Assembly: GCA_043760535.1 (NCBI GenBank)
Contig: JAYUOV010000024.1
Location: 1 to 20,599, forward strand
Length of the DNA stretch: 20,599 bases
Reading direction: 5' to 3'
From: JAZKFT01 sp043760535
Lineage (GTDB): Bacteria; Bacteroidota; Bacteroidia; Chitinophagales; Chitinophagaceae
How positions within the stretch are numbered: the stretch's first letter is position 1; every line of letters begins with the position of its first letter. The position numbers were made by a program, and so were the translations under genes. Shown here piece by piece: positions 1 through 7,493 of this stretch. The notes under the pieces were generated by a model, which did no database searches, was not told the DNA's origin, and was given only the letters and a program-made list of their open reading frames with translations.

Positions 1-97
1 ATATAGCTACTGCAAAAAAACAAGGAATCCCCATCATGCAAGCACTCGCAGATGCCATTCAAGGACGCCCTTTTGTAATGTCGGCCTGAATAGTTAC
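1..97 (+). mobile_element. IS66-like transposase C-terminal end and probable right IS end
   Basis: Frame 3 is open from the window edge to a TGA at 87-89 and encodes about 29 residues, with Y-I-A-T-A-K-K-Q-G near its start and Q-G-R-P-F near its end. This resembles the extreme C-terminus of IS66-family transposases, where a segment like Y-I-S-T-A-x-K-Q-G is followed by an L-x-A-hydrophobic helix and G-R-P-F. The rest of the transposase lies outside the window. The sequence just past the stop, read on the other strand, begins GTAACTATTCAGG; IS66 terminal repeats usually start with GTAA, so I place the right end at about 97. The family is recognised from memory of its C-terminal pattern; the exact end is inference. 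Confidence 0.55.
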
Positions 98-360
98 AAA
101 TACTTAACGAAAAGTTTTATTTCATAGACCTTAACGCGGAAGAGAAAAAGAGCGTCTTAATTAACGGTAAAATATTTAGATATAAACCAACAGGCTCAAA
201 TACAGGCATACACGAATTAGCAGAACAACTAGCAATGCTTCACAATAAAGTAGCTTATCCAACACTTTGTTTTTTGAATCCAAACAACGAAATTGTTTTT
301 CAGTACAATCAATTCATTAACTCAATAGGTCTTTCTACTATATTAACACCACTAAAATAG
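98..360 (+). pseudogene. 5'-truncated thioredoxin-like protein fragment
   Basis: An open frame with no start codon runs from just after the IS end to a TAG at 358-360, about 87 residues. It contains a segment like N-E-K-F-Y-F-I-D-L-N-A-E, then H-E-L-A near the middle, then A-Y-P-T-L-C-F-L-N. This matches the second half of bacteroidotal thioredoxin-like proteins (Thioredoxin_7 type): a beta strand followed by the cis-proline loop Y-P-T and strand F-L-D. The N-terminal half, which would carry the redox CxxC, is missing and replaced by the transposon end. The simplest reading is that the IS inserted into, or rearranged at, this gene. It is unlikely to be expressed as a functional protein. The family call rests on motif pattern only. 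Confidence 0.6.
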
Positions 361-1060
361 CCACTAGCCAACCGCACAACAAAAACTACGAAATAAATAG
401 GGAAGGCACATAATTTGTGTTTTAGCGCAAACAGTGCTTGATGTTCAAACTACGGGTCGTTGTAGCGCTTTATTTTAGTTGGGGCTAAACAGCATTCTAT
501 GTGGCTTCTGTTTCGGGCTGTAAAAATTAATTAGTACCTGCCTGGGCAAAGCCCTGTTTGTTAAAAAAATGAGTTTATGCCAGTTGCCTTCCGATTTATT
601 TTCGGCGGCAAATGGTACAATCTTCAAGTGGGAATCACGGTTTACGTAGATATTTATCGTAAGGTAAACTTCGTACACTCCTTTCTTTTTTCGGCATTTT
701 TTCTTCGGCAAAGTCTTTCTAGCGGTACATCATATCTTTTTTTGCCATGGTAATTATTATGGAGTGCCGCCTTGTAAAATGAACCAACAATCAAGGTTTC
801 GGGGTGGCCGAAGTTCACGTTTTTACAAATGGCTAGCAACTTGCCTAATGTGGTTGCAGCCGTTGTAGAATTTAAATAGGCATTGTGGCCCATTACAGAA
901 AAGATGTGCACAGCTAAAAAAATTGAGTAAATACTGGTATTTTTTTTGACTAATTTTTATAAAATATTGATAACGTTGGTATTTTAGAAACTATTGAAAG
1001 CCAGAAAATACGCTTCCATTTTGCCAAAACCCCAACCGCAGCAAGGCTGCAAAAAATCCC
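361..1060. other. Gene-poor spacer with two weak overlapping minus-strand frames
   Basis: No confident gene is visible here. On the minus strand two short frames overlap: 654-911 (85 codons, ATG) and 475-711 (78 codons, TTG), the second beginning inside the end of the first. Both turn very lysine- and arginine-rich at the overlap, as expected when an A-rich stretch is read in two frames. They could be one old gene with a frameshift near 700, but I recognise neither product. The stretch is AT-rich with scattered short homopolymers and is probably decayed sequence beside the transposon end. Confidence 0.3.
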
Positions 1061-1061
1061 T

Positions 1062-1069
1062 TAGGTTTG
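1062..1069 (+). promoter_or_regulatory. Candidate -7 box for the PfkB-family kinase gene
   Basis: TAGGTTTG followed by CACC matches the Bacteroidota -7 consensus TAnnTTTG. It would place a transcription start near 1076 and give a leader of under 20 nt before the ATG at 1094, which is normal for genes lacking a Shine-Dalgarno sequence. I see no clear TTTG -33 partner at proper spacing, so this is a weak call. Confidence 0.35.
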
Positions 1070-1093
1070 CACCAGACTAAAAAAATCTTTAAT

Positions 1094-2017
1094 ATGTCAG
1101 TAATAGCAGTCGGTACCATGGCTTACGATGCCATTGAAACACCCTTTGGAAAAACAGACCGCATCGTTGGCGGCAGTGCCACTTATGTAGCTTATGCAGC
1201 CAGCAATTTTGTAAAGCCGATTCAGCAAATCAGCATTGTAGGCAATGATTTTGAAGAGAGCATTATGGAAGATCTTAAAAGCCGTGGTGTGGAAGTGGAT
1301 GGTGTAGAAAAAGTGGCCGATAAGCCTTCGTTTTTCTGGAGTGGCAAATACCATTTAGATATGAACACCCGGGACACCTTGGTAACAGACCTGAACGTAT
1401 TAGCCAATTTTGACCCCAAAGTGCCCGAAAGCTACCAGGGTGCTGAGTTTTTGATGCTTGGTAATTTGATGCCAAGCCTGCAAAAAAGCGTTATCCAACA
1501 GTTACGTACAAGACCCAAGCTGATTGTTTTAGACACGATGAATTTTTGGATGGAAATAGCCATGGACGACCTGAAAGAAGTGCTAACGATGGTGGATGTA
1601 TTAATGGTAAATGATAGCGAAGCCCGTCAGTTAAGTGGCGAATTTAGCCTTGTAAAAGCTGCAAAGAAAATTCAGGAAATGGGTCCCAAATTTATAATCA
1701 TTAAAAAAGGCGAACACGGTGCTTTATTGTTTAATGAGAACCATGTTTTCTTTGCCCCGGCCCTGCCATTAGAAGATGTTTTTGACCCAACCGGTGCCGG
1801 CGATACTTTTGCCGGAGGCTTTATTGGTCATTTGGCTAAAACAAAAGATATTAGTTTTGCAAATATGAAAACGGCCATTATTGTAGGCAGTGCCATGGCT
1901 TCTTTTTGTGTAGAAAAATTTGGCCCAACCCGCTTGCAAGAAATTACAAAAGCCGAAATAGACGAACGCATTCAACAATTTGTTAATCTGGTTCAGTTTG
2001 ATATTAATTTGGTATAA
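1094..2017 (+). CDS. PfkB-family carbohydrate (ribokinase-like) kinase
   Basis: This 307-residue protein belongs to the PfkB/ribokinase superfamily, cytoplasmic enzymes that transfer the ATP gamma-phosphate to a sugar or nucleoside hydroxyl. The N-terminal half has the glycine pair and small-residue strand of the substrate domain (R-I-V-G-G-S-A-T-Y near residue 25). The hallmark C-terminal signature D-P-T-G-A-G-D-T-F-A-G-G is at about 231-242, with the catalytic base Asp at about 237 and the GAG anion hole. V-N-D-S-E-A at about 172-177 is the usual N-x-x-E-like region. The frame is open from an ATG at 1067, but I chose the ATG at 1094 because family homology starts with S-V-I-A-V-G and a candidate promoter overlaps the earlier codon. 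The substrate cannot be assigned from sequence alone. The gene stands alone and ends at a strong hairpin. Confidence 0.9.
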   Translation: MSVIAVGTMAYDAIETPFGKTDRIVGGSATYVAYAASNFVKPIQQISIVGNDFEESIMEDLKSRGVEVDGVEKVADKPSFFWSGKYHLDMNTRDTLVTDLNVLANFDPKVPESYQGAEFLMLGNLMPSLQKSVIQQLRTRPKLIVLDTMNFWMEIAMDDLKEVLTMVDVLMVNDSEARQLSGEFSLVKAAKKIQEMGPKFIIIKKGEHGALLFNENHVFFAPALPLEDVFDPTGAGDTFAGGFIGHLAKTKDISFANMKTAIIVGSAMASFCVEKFGPTRLQEITKAEIDERIQQFVNLVQFDINLV

Positions 2018-2057
2018 ATGATTTTTTAGTTTCCCTTCGTTTTGGGATGCTACTATT

Positions 2058-2088
2058 AGAAGGGTTTGCAGCAATGCAGACCCTTTTT
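2058..2088. terminator. Strong GNRA-loop terminator between convergent genes
   Basis: AAGGGTTTGCA (2060-2070), loop GCAA (2071-2074) and TGCAGACCCTT (2075-2085) form an 11-bp stem with one G-U pair, extendable by two pairs and followed by a T-run. It lies 40 bp after the kinase stop and touches the stop of the convergent hydrolase remnant, so it fits the kinase transcript; the opposite direction has only a short A/T tract. Confidence 0.85.
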
Positions 2089-2452
2089 ATATGTACCTAG
2101 ATAGCCAAACTACTATGTCGCCCAGCACTTCTGGTCTAATGGTATCGTTCATCATTTCGTGCCTGCCTCCGGGGTAAAGTTTGTAGGTAATATCTGTAAC
2201 TCCGGCTGCTCTCCAATTTTTAATTATTTGCGAAAACCCCTTCCCCTGCAAGCCCACCGCATCTTTATCTCCGGCAAAAGTATATATCGTAATATGTTTT
2301 GGTAGGGCAGCAATATTTGCTTTGCTAAAAGCATTTTTTATCTCTGGTAAAAAGGGATAAGTTACGCTAGATACAAGAATGAAATTAAAAATTAAATTAC
2401 TATTACAAACTTGGTTTAGCCAATTGCAAAGTTCGAAAATTTTAGTGGGCAA
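2087..2452 (-). pseudogene. C-terminal fragment of an alpha/beta hydrolase (monoacylglycerol lipase-like)
   Basis: The C-terminal two thirds of this 121-codon frame match the end of serine aminopeptidase S33/lysophospholipase-type hydrolases: the strand Y-T-F-A-G-D-K-D carries the triad Asp, then K-L-Y-P-G-G-R-H-E-M carries the triad His, then D-I-V-V-W-L. The family normally has about 270-310 residues and a G-x-S-x-G nucleophile elbow in its first half; neither that motif nor the upstream core is present here or in the adjacent bases. The first 35 or so residues look like random translation of AT-rich sequence. I therefore call it a 5'-truncated remnant. The repeat-rich spacer at 2459-2620 lies where the missing half should be, so repeat-linked deletion is a reasonable inference. 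Confidence 0.75.
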
Positions 2453-2458
2453 TAAAAT

Positions 2459-2620
2459 AATTGGCAGTTAAGTAATTGGCAGTTAGCAAATCAATATCGG
2501 AGAGGTTCCGATGGATTTACTAACTGACAATTCTATTTTTTGAAATTCCTGAATATTGAAGTCTCCACAAACAAGATTGCCAACTGCCAACAAAAAAACT
2601 GCTAACTACTAAGTAGTTTT
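2459..2620. repeat. Cluster of short direct and inverted repeats with a nested hairpin
   Basis: AATTGGCAGTTA occurs exactly twice (2459-2470 and 2474-2485). The second copy, AATTGGCAGTTAG, is matched by an inverted copy CTAACTGACAATT at 2520-2532 with one mismatch. Inside that outer stem is a perfect 6-bp hairpin, ATCGGA (2496-2501) and TCCGAT (2507-2512). Further copies of the core follow inverted at 2578-2591 and 2599-2608. This spacer lies downstream of rluB and beside the truncated hydrolase. Related TTGGCAGTTA/CCAGTTAC words recur at 9951-10003 and 11092-11122, so I treat it as part of a dispersed repeat family. Confidence 0.65.
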
Positions 2621-4135
2621 CCCTTTACTCTTATTAAAATACTTGAGTAGCCTAACTTCCTTATCATTTAAAAAACGCCATTTGCCACGTTCCACATTTT
2701 TCTTGGTTAGGTTAGCGTACATAACCCTGTCTAGCCCACGAACATCGTAACCAAGGTGTTCGAAGATGCGGCGAACCACCCTGTTTTTGCCACTGTGTAT
2801 TTCTATGCCCACAACGCTTTTATCCTTATCTCCGTACGCTAAGCTATCTGCGTGTACTTCGCCATCATCCAGCTTTACACCGCTCAGTATTTTTTCAAAA
2901 TCGTCTTTTGTAACTGTTTTATCTAGGCGTACTTCGTAAATTTTACGGACTTCAAAACTTGGGTGGCTCAGCTTTTGAGCCAGATCGCCATCGTTGGTTA
3001 GCAGTAGCACACCACTTGTGTTTCTATCTAGGCGGCCTACCGGGTACACTCTTTCGGTTGTGGCATTTTTTATAATATCCATCACTGTTTTACGGCCCTG
3101 CGGATCTTCGGCTGTGGTAATATAATCTTTGGGCTTGTTCATTAAAATGTACACTAAATTTTTGCTGCGTTTAATGGGTTTGCCTTCCACTTTAACATCG
3201 GCATCGTCGGTTACTTTAAAGCCAGGTTCTATTACCACTGCACCATTTACGGTTACAGTACCTTTCTTAATAAAGTCAGCAGCATCCCTTCTGCTGCAAA
3301 GGCCGGCATGAGCCAAAAATTTATTAAGCGGCATATCGTTGCTTGCTACTTCTGCAGCTTCGCCATTTGCCTTTTTCTTTTGCTGCGGGGCTTTACCAAA
3401 AGGCAGAATCGCCACTTTTTCCTTCTTCTTATATTTTTCGGCTGGGTTTATACGGGTTTTCTTTTTGCTATCTGTGGGGCTAGTCTTAGCTTCTTTTGTT
3501 ACATATTCGCCATCGCTCATGGCCATTTCTTCGGCAGTAAGATCCATGTAATTAATAGGAGCTTCGGGGGCTGCTTTAGCTCCACGGCTTTTAACAGGCT
3601 GCGGCACTCCATCGCTTTTTCTGTCGTAAGGCCGTTTGTTAGCCCTGGAAGATTGCTTTTCTACAGGGCTATCGCCACCAATAATGTCGGTATTTTTTGT
3701 TGATTTTCTGTTATAGTCGGCCTTGGCAGGTTTAGCTGCTGGTAGTATGGCAGCCCTGCTATTGGGGTGTGGCGTAGCTTTTTTATCAAATGCTTTTTTG
3801 GATGTTGTTTTAGGTTTATTGCTTTCAAATATTTTAGCAGTACGATTGGTAGGTGTTGCTCCATCTTTGGCATCCACCGGTTTATTGTAGGCAGGTTTGG
3901 CGGCAGCATTTTTACCGTAAGGTTTTTTGCCTTCTCCTTTAAAACTTCTTTTTTCGTTGGTGCCTTGCTGGCTTTGGCCTTCTGCCTTTAACCTGCGTTT
4001 TTCTTCAAAATGCTTTTCTATTGCTTCTCGGCGTTCTCTTATGGCCGCCTTCTTTTCCTGGCGGAAAGCTTCTTTAATTTTAGCACCTTTTACAGGCTTG
4101 TTTATGAACTTTTCGAATTGTTTGGCCTTTGCCAT
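2609..4135 (-). CDS. rluB: RluB-type 23S rRNA pseudouridine synthase with long basic N-terminal extension
   Basis: The C-terminal half (about residues 268-500 of 508) is a complete RsuA/RluB/RluF-family pseudouridine synthase. It has an S4 RNA-binding domain (M-P-L-N-K-F-L-A-H-A-G-L-C-S-R-R, about 268-315), then the catalytic domain with G-R-L-D-R-N-T-S-G-V-L-L-L-T at about 367-380, where Asp370 is the catalytic aspartate. H-S-G-K-N-R-V-V-R-R-I-F at about 447-458 is the usual second conserved motif. Bacterial RluB isomerises one uridine in the peptidyl-transferase region of 23S rRNA; the choice of RluB over RluF or RsuA is by overall similarity. The first 265 residues are low-complexity, rich in Lys, Ala, Pro and Ser with no visible fold, and are probably a disordered RNA-binding tail. 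The gene is divergent from the thiolase. Confidence 0.9.
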   Translation of the reverse strand: MAKAKQFEKFINKPVKGAKIKEAFRQEKKAAIRERREAIEKHFEEKRRLKAEGQSQQGTNEKRSFKGEGKKPYGKNAAAKPAYNKPVDAKDGATPTNRTAKIFESNKPKTTSKKAFDKKATPHPNSRAAILPAAKPAKADYNRKSTKNTDIIGGDSPVEKQSSRANKRPYDRKSDGVPQPVKSRGAKAAPEAPINYMDLTAEEMAMSDGEYVTKEAKTSPTDSKKKTRINPAEKYKKKEKVAILPFGKAPQQKKKANGEAAEVASNDMPLNKFLAHAGLCSRRDAADFIKKGTVTVNGAVVIEPGFKVTDDADVKVEGKPIKRSKNLVYILMNKPKDYITTAEDPQGRKTVMDIIKNATTERVYPVGRLDRNTSGVLLLTNDGDLAQKLSHPSFEVRKIYEVRLDKTVTKDDFEKILSGVKLDDGEVHADSLAYGDKDKSVVGIEIHSGKNRVVRRIFEHLGYDVRGLDRVMYANLTKKNVERGKWRFLNDKEVRLLKYFNKSKGKTT

Positions 4136-4455
4136 ACGATAAAAATTTTAGCCACTTTTCAGCAGGATGAGATGTAAAGGTAAACTAAGAAATGTCATTT
4201 GTGAGGTAGGATTTGTGTAAAGTGATAAACGGCCAGTTTTCTTGCCTTTAACGCTTTGGTAGTGTACAGCAGCCACCTGATTACATACAAGAACTACGGC
4301 TATAATCTTGTTTCTTTGCACCATTCAGTAGCAGGATATTTTTAAATAGAATGAGAATGGATTGTAAGATTTGTGTTGTAAAAGTGGTGTTATTCGTTTG
4401 CTGATATTGCTATATAAAAACGCAAAAAATACTATTCAAAAAAAATAAATGGAAT
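4136..4455. other. Divergent promoter region between rluB and the thiolase gene
   Basis: This 320-bp spacer separates two divergent start codons and should hold both promoters. On the minus strand TACCTTTA (4182-4175) is one base off the TAnnTTTG -7 box and sits 47 bp before the rluB start. On the plus strand TTTCTTTGCACC (4311-4322) is a similar one-base variant, about 135 bp before the thiolase start. Neither has an obvious -33 element. I see no gene, RNA or strong hairpin here. Confidence 0.4.
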
Positions 4456-5655
4456 ATGGAAACAGCGTACATAATAGATGCCGTAAGAACGCCCATTGGT
4501 AAATACGGTGGGGCATTAAGTGGTATAAGACCAGATGATTTGTTGGCACTAACCATTAGGCATTTACTGAAAAGAAATATATCAATAGATGTAAATAGGA
4601 TAGAAGAGGTGATAGCTGGAGCGGCTAACCAAAGTGGCGAGGATAACCGCAACGTAGCCCGCATGGCTGCTTTGCTGGCGGGTTTGCCAGTATCGGTAGG
4701 CGGCATTACCGTAAACCGGCTATGTGCCAGTGGGCTAGATGCTATTATGCAAAGTGCAAGGGCCATACAGTGTGGTGATGGTATGCTATACATTGCTGGC
4801 GGTGTAGAAAGTATGAGCAGGGCTCCGTTTGTAATGGCTAAAGCCACACAGCCATTTGAACGCAATGCAGAGATGTACGATACTACCATGGGATGGCGTT
4901 TTATTAATAAAAAACTGGCCGAAAAATATTACCCTTTTACCATGGGAGAAACGGCTGAAAATGTTGCAACACAATGGAACATCAGCCGTGAGGAGCAGGA
5001 TCTATTTGCAATGAATAGCCAGCAAAAATATGCAGATGCTTTGGCTGCTGGTAAATGGAGCGATGAGATAGTTAGCGTAGAAATAATAACTACAAAAGGT
5101 GAAAAGCATAGTATCATGGCAGATGAACATCCACGACTATCAACCATGGAGCAGTTAGCAAAACTGAAACCTGCTTTTAAAAAAGAAGGCACAGTAACAG
5201 CAGCTAACAGCAGCGGTATTAACGATGGTGCATCGGCAATGTTATTGGCCAATGCAGATGCAGTTAAGCAGTTTGGCTTACAGCCGATTGCCAGAATTGT
5301 GAGCATGGCTGTATGCGGAGTAGATACTGCAATCATGGGCGTTGGGCCAGTACCTGCGGTAAAAAAAGCATTGCAAAGAGCAGGGCTTTCTATAGCTGAT
5401 TTGGATATTGTAGAGTTGAACGAAGCCTTTGCTTCTCAGTCAATTGCCTGCATTCGGGATTTAGCACTAGATCCATTTAAAGTAAATGTAAATGGCGGAG
5501 CAATTGCTATTGGACACCCGTTGGGGTGCAGTGGTGTACGCATTAGCACTACATTACTACACGAACTAAAACGCCGTGGCGGAAGGTATGGCCTGGCTAC
5601 CATGTGTGTAGGTGTAGGGCAGGGTGTGGCTGTGGTGTATGAAAATTTAAGCTGA
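4456..5655 (+). CDS. pcaF: Acetyl-CoA acyltransferase, 3-oxoadipyl-CoA thiolase type
   Basis: This 399-residue protein is a full-length degradative thiolase, which cleaves 3-oxoacyl-CoA with free CoA. It has the nucleophile in N-R-L-C-A-S-G-L-D-A (Cys90), N-E-A-F-A at 322-326, G-H-P-L-G-C-S-G with His354, and the second catalytic cysteine in T-M-C-V-G-V-G-Q-G (Cys384). The stretches R-P-D-D-L near the start, A-N-Q-S-G-E-D-N-R-N-V-A-R-M at about 57-70 and D-T-T-M-G-W-R-F at 142-149 are typical of the PcaF/PaaJ subgroup acting on 3-oxoadipyl-CoA in beta-ketoadipate or phenylacetate breakdown. No other pca or paa gene is near, so a general beta-oxidation or acetoacetyl-CoA role cannot be excluded. 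The downstream permease gene begins 27 bp after the stop, so co-transcription is likely. Confidence 0.85.
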   Translation: METAYIIDAVRTPIGKYGGALSGIRPDDLLALTIRHLLKRNISIDVNRIEEVIAGAANQSGEDNRNVARMAALLAGLPVSVGGITVNRLCASGLDAIMQSARAIQCGDGMLYIAGGVESMSRAPFVMAKATQPFERNAEMYDTTMGWRFINKKLAEKYYPFTMGETAENVATQWNISREEQDLFAMNSQQKYADALAAGKWSDEIVSVEIITTKGEKHSIMADEHPRLSTMEQLAKLKPAFKKEGTVTAANSSGINDGASAMLLANADAVKQFGLQPIARIVSMAVCGVDTAIMGVGPVPAVKKALQRAGLSIADLDIVELNEAFASQSIACIRDLALDPFKVNVNGGAIAIGHPLGCSGVRISTTLLHELKRRGGRYGLATMCVGVGQGVAVVYENLS

Positions 5656-5682
5656 TACTTTTTTTTAACGGAATCTTTACTA

Positions 5683-6606
5683 TTGAAACCAACCAACGAT
5701 ACATTTATTGGCGTTATCCTAACCCTGCTTGGTGCTATTGGCTTTAGCGGCAAAGCTATTTTGGTAAAGCTTGCCTACCGAGATACAGATGTAGATACCA
5801 TAACGCTACTGGCTTTGCGGATGCTTTTTTCTTTGCCATTTTTTTTAGGCATGGCATTTTTTGTGAGCCGGCTAACAAGTAATAATAAACTTACTTTAAA
5901 AGAATGGATATCGATTATTGTAATTGGTATGTTCGGTTATTATATTAGCAGTTTTCTCGATTTCTGGGGGCTGCAATTTATAAGTGCCGGGCTGGAAAGG
6001 TTGATACTGTTTACCTACCCAACTATGGTGGTTTTTTTTGGGGTTATTATTTATAAAAAACGCATTAGCAGGGTTCAGTTATTGGCGCTGCTACTATCGT
6101 ATGCCGGTATTGCCATTGCATTTGTGGCCGATATAAAAATGGCCAACAATAGCAATGTGTGGCTAGGTTCTATACTGGTATTTACCTGCGCCTTTACCTA
6201 CGCCATTTATGTATTTAGCAGCGGGCAGTTAATACCTAAAGTGGGTACGGTAAAATTTACCAGCTATGCCATGCTTGCATCTACTGTTGGTATTCTCTTA
6301 CACTATCTTATTCAAAATCAATTTCAATTTCACCTGCTGCATTTTGCACCAAAAGTGTACTGGTATTCCATTATGATGGCGGTGTTTACTACAGTGCTTC
6401 CATCATTGTTTATCAGCGAAGGCATTAAGCGTATTGGTAGTAGTAATGTGGCGATTGTATCATCTGTTGGCCCATTAGCTACTGTGGCACAGGCCTATAT
6501 TTTTTTAGGCGAACCCTTTGGCTGGCAGCAGGCTATTGGCACAGCCTTGGTAGTTGCCGGGGTAATTTTATTGGGGCGAAATTTAAGTAGGATAGGAGGA
6601 AAATAA
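5683..6606 (+). CDS. EamA/DMT-family permease
   Basis: This 307-residue integral membrane protein has about ten hydrophobic segments arranged as two EamA repeats (roughly 10-140 and 160-298), the standard layout of drug/metabolite transporter permeases in the inner membrane. The first helix carries G-A-I-G-F-S-G-K-A-I-L-V-K and the last repeat ends with F-L-G-E-P-F-G-W-Q-Q-A-I-G-T-A-L-V-V-A-G, both typical. The first possible start after the in-frame thiolase stop is a TTG at 5683; the next in-frame ATG falls after the first helix, so TTG is my choice. The substrate is unknown; relatives export amino acids, purines or other metabolites. A decayed partial copy of this gene lies at 8411-8540. 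Confidence 0.88.
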   Translation: MKPTNDTFIGVILTLLGAIGFSGKAILVKLAYRDTDVDTITLLALRMLFSLPFFLGMAFFVSRLTSNNKLTLKEWISIIVIGMFGYYISSFLDFWGLQFISAGLERLILFTYPTMVVFFGVIIYKKRISRVQLLALLLSYAGIAIAFVADIKMANNSNVWLGSILVFTCAFTYAIYVFSSGQLIPKVGTVKFTSYAMLASTVGILLHYLIQNQFQFHLLHFAPKVYWYSIMMAVFTTVLPSLFISEGIKRIGSSNVAIVSSVGPLATVAQAYIFLGEPFGWQQAIGTALVVAGVILLGRNLSRIGGK

Positions 6607-6900
6607 TTAGAAAATTATGTAATTTATTAAAATTAAGTTTTGCATTTACTGGCAGAACACGGCTTGGTCAATGAGCCTATAATGACACATAATAGGCATA
6701 ACAGGATTTTAAAGTTCAATTATCTACTTTATAATCAAACTTATATCCCAACATCATTTTCGATAGAATACGGATGTTTTTTTTCATAATGAAGAAATAT
6801 TAGACCATATATTGTTTTCAAATTAATTTCTATTACATTTATATTGTGGATATAAGCCCCCCCCCGCAGATTAAAATTATTAGCTCTCCATAAGAGAGTT
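6607..6900. other. AT-rich spacer with a nine-cytosine tract
   Basis: About 290 bp without a gene. A weak hairpin GCCTAT/ATAGGC (6675-6697) might end the permease transcript. A run of nine C residues occupies 6857-6865, conspicuous in such AT-rich sequence and 35 bp before the first usable start of the next gene. No good promoter box is visible. Confidence 0.4.
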
Positions 6901-7482
6901 TTGATTTCTTTATTGCTTTTTCTTAATACAATTCATTTTCACTCGTGTACTAAATTACCAACTTTACCACCAACAAGTAGTTGCAAGTTTGTAACTACAA
7001 ATTTGGCATCCTCCTCTAATGTTTCTCCTCGAAACGGTCAGGCATGTACACGTACTATAAGTAGTCAGTGGCTCATAGACTATACACTTTATATTAAAGT
7101 TAGTGTTTATAAAGGCAATAATGGTGAATTGGAAACCATAAGCGAACAAAAGGTAGAATCCGCAAATGGAGATGTTGCTAAATTGCCTTTAGAAATAAAT
7201 GCATTAATACCCAGTAACAATACACCTTTTATAGTAGAAATTACTGTTGTAGGAAAAGAGTGTAGCAATTGTGCTTCGCATTATGGGGCAGATATTAGTA
7301 CTGCTCCATGTGGTTCTATTGATGTAATTGAAAATGGTGTTTTGGTAGGTAAAAAAGCTGCTATTCCAAGGTGGTATCGTAGTGCTCAATACAATACAAC
7401 CACTACCGAAATAAATAATATATCGGTATCACGTACATCTAATCTACCAAACACCTGCTGGTCTTGCATTATAAACTTTTGA
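6901..7482 (+). CDS. Cysteine-rich putative lipoprotein of unknown function
   Basis: The frame encodes up to 193 residues. It begins with a hydrophobic stretch ending F-H-S-C (Cys16), which fits a lipoprotein signal peptide and lipobox. The mature part has seven further cysteines, including two CxxC motifs: C-S-N-C at 121-124 and C-W-S-C at 186-189 close to the C-terminus. The rest is beta-prone and rich in Thr, Asn and Ser. No family is recognised. The start is uncertain: TTG at 6901 is the first usual alternative start, but the frame is open upstream to 6856 and encodes H-K-R just before, which would suit a signal-peptide n-region. The next gene starts 11 bp after the stop, so the two are probably co-transcribed and both envelope-located. 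Confidence 0.6.
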   Translation: MISLLLFLNTIHFHSCTKLPTLPPTSSCKFVTTNLASSSNVSPRNGQACTRTISSQWLIDYTLYIKVSVYKGNNGELETISEQKVESANGDVAKLPLEINALIPSNNTPFIVEITVVGKECSNCASHYGADISTAPCGSIDVIENGVLVGKKAAIPRWYRSAQYNTTTTEINNISVSRTSNLPNTCWSCIINF

Positions 7483-7493
7483 AATCATTTATT

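Noticed and set aside
475..911. Two overlapping minus-strand frames as a real gene
   Set aside because: Neither shows recognisable motifs, the second uses a TTG start, and the overlap is explained by an A-rich stretch. They are mentioned only as part of the spacer.
2459..2620. Possible CRISPR array
   Set aside because: The repeats are only about 12 bp, occur in both orientations, and have no regular spacers.
3129..4142. Several plus-strand open frames opposite rluB
   Set aside because: They mirror the Lys- and Ala-rich coding strand, show no family motif, and lie wholly over a well-supported gene.
4456..6606. Aromatic degradation operon
   Set aside because: Only the thiolase points that way; no pca or paa partner is nearby, and the following permease is generic.
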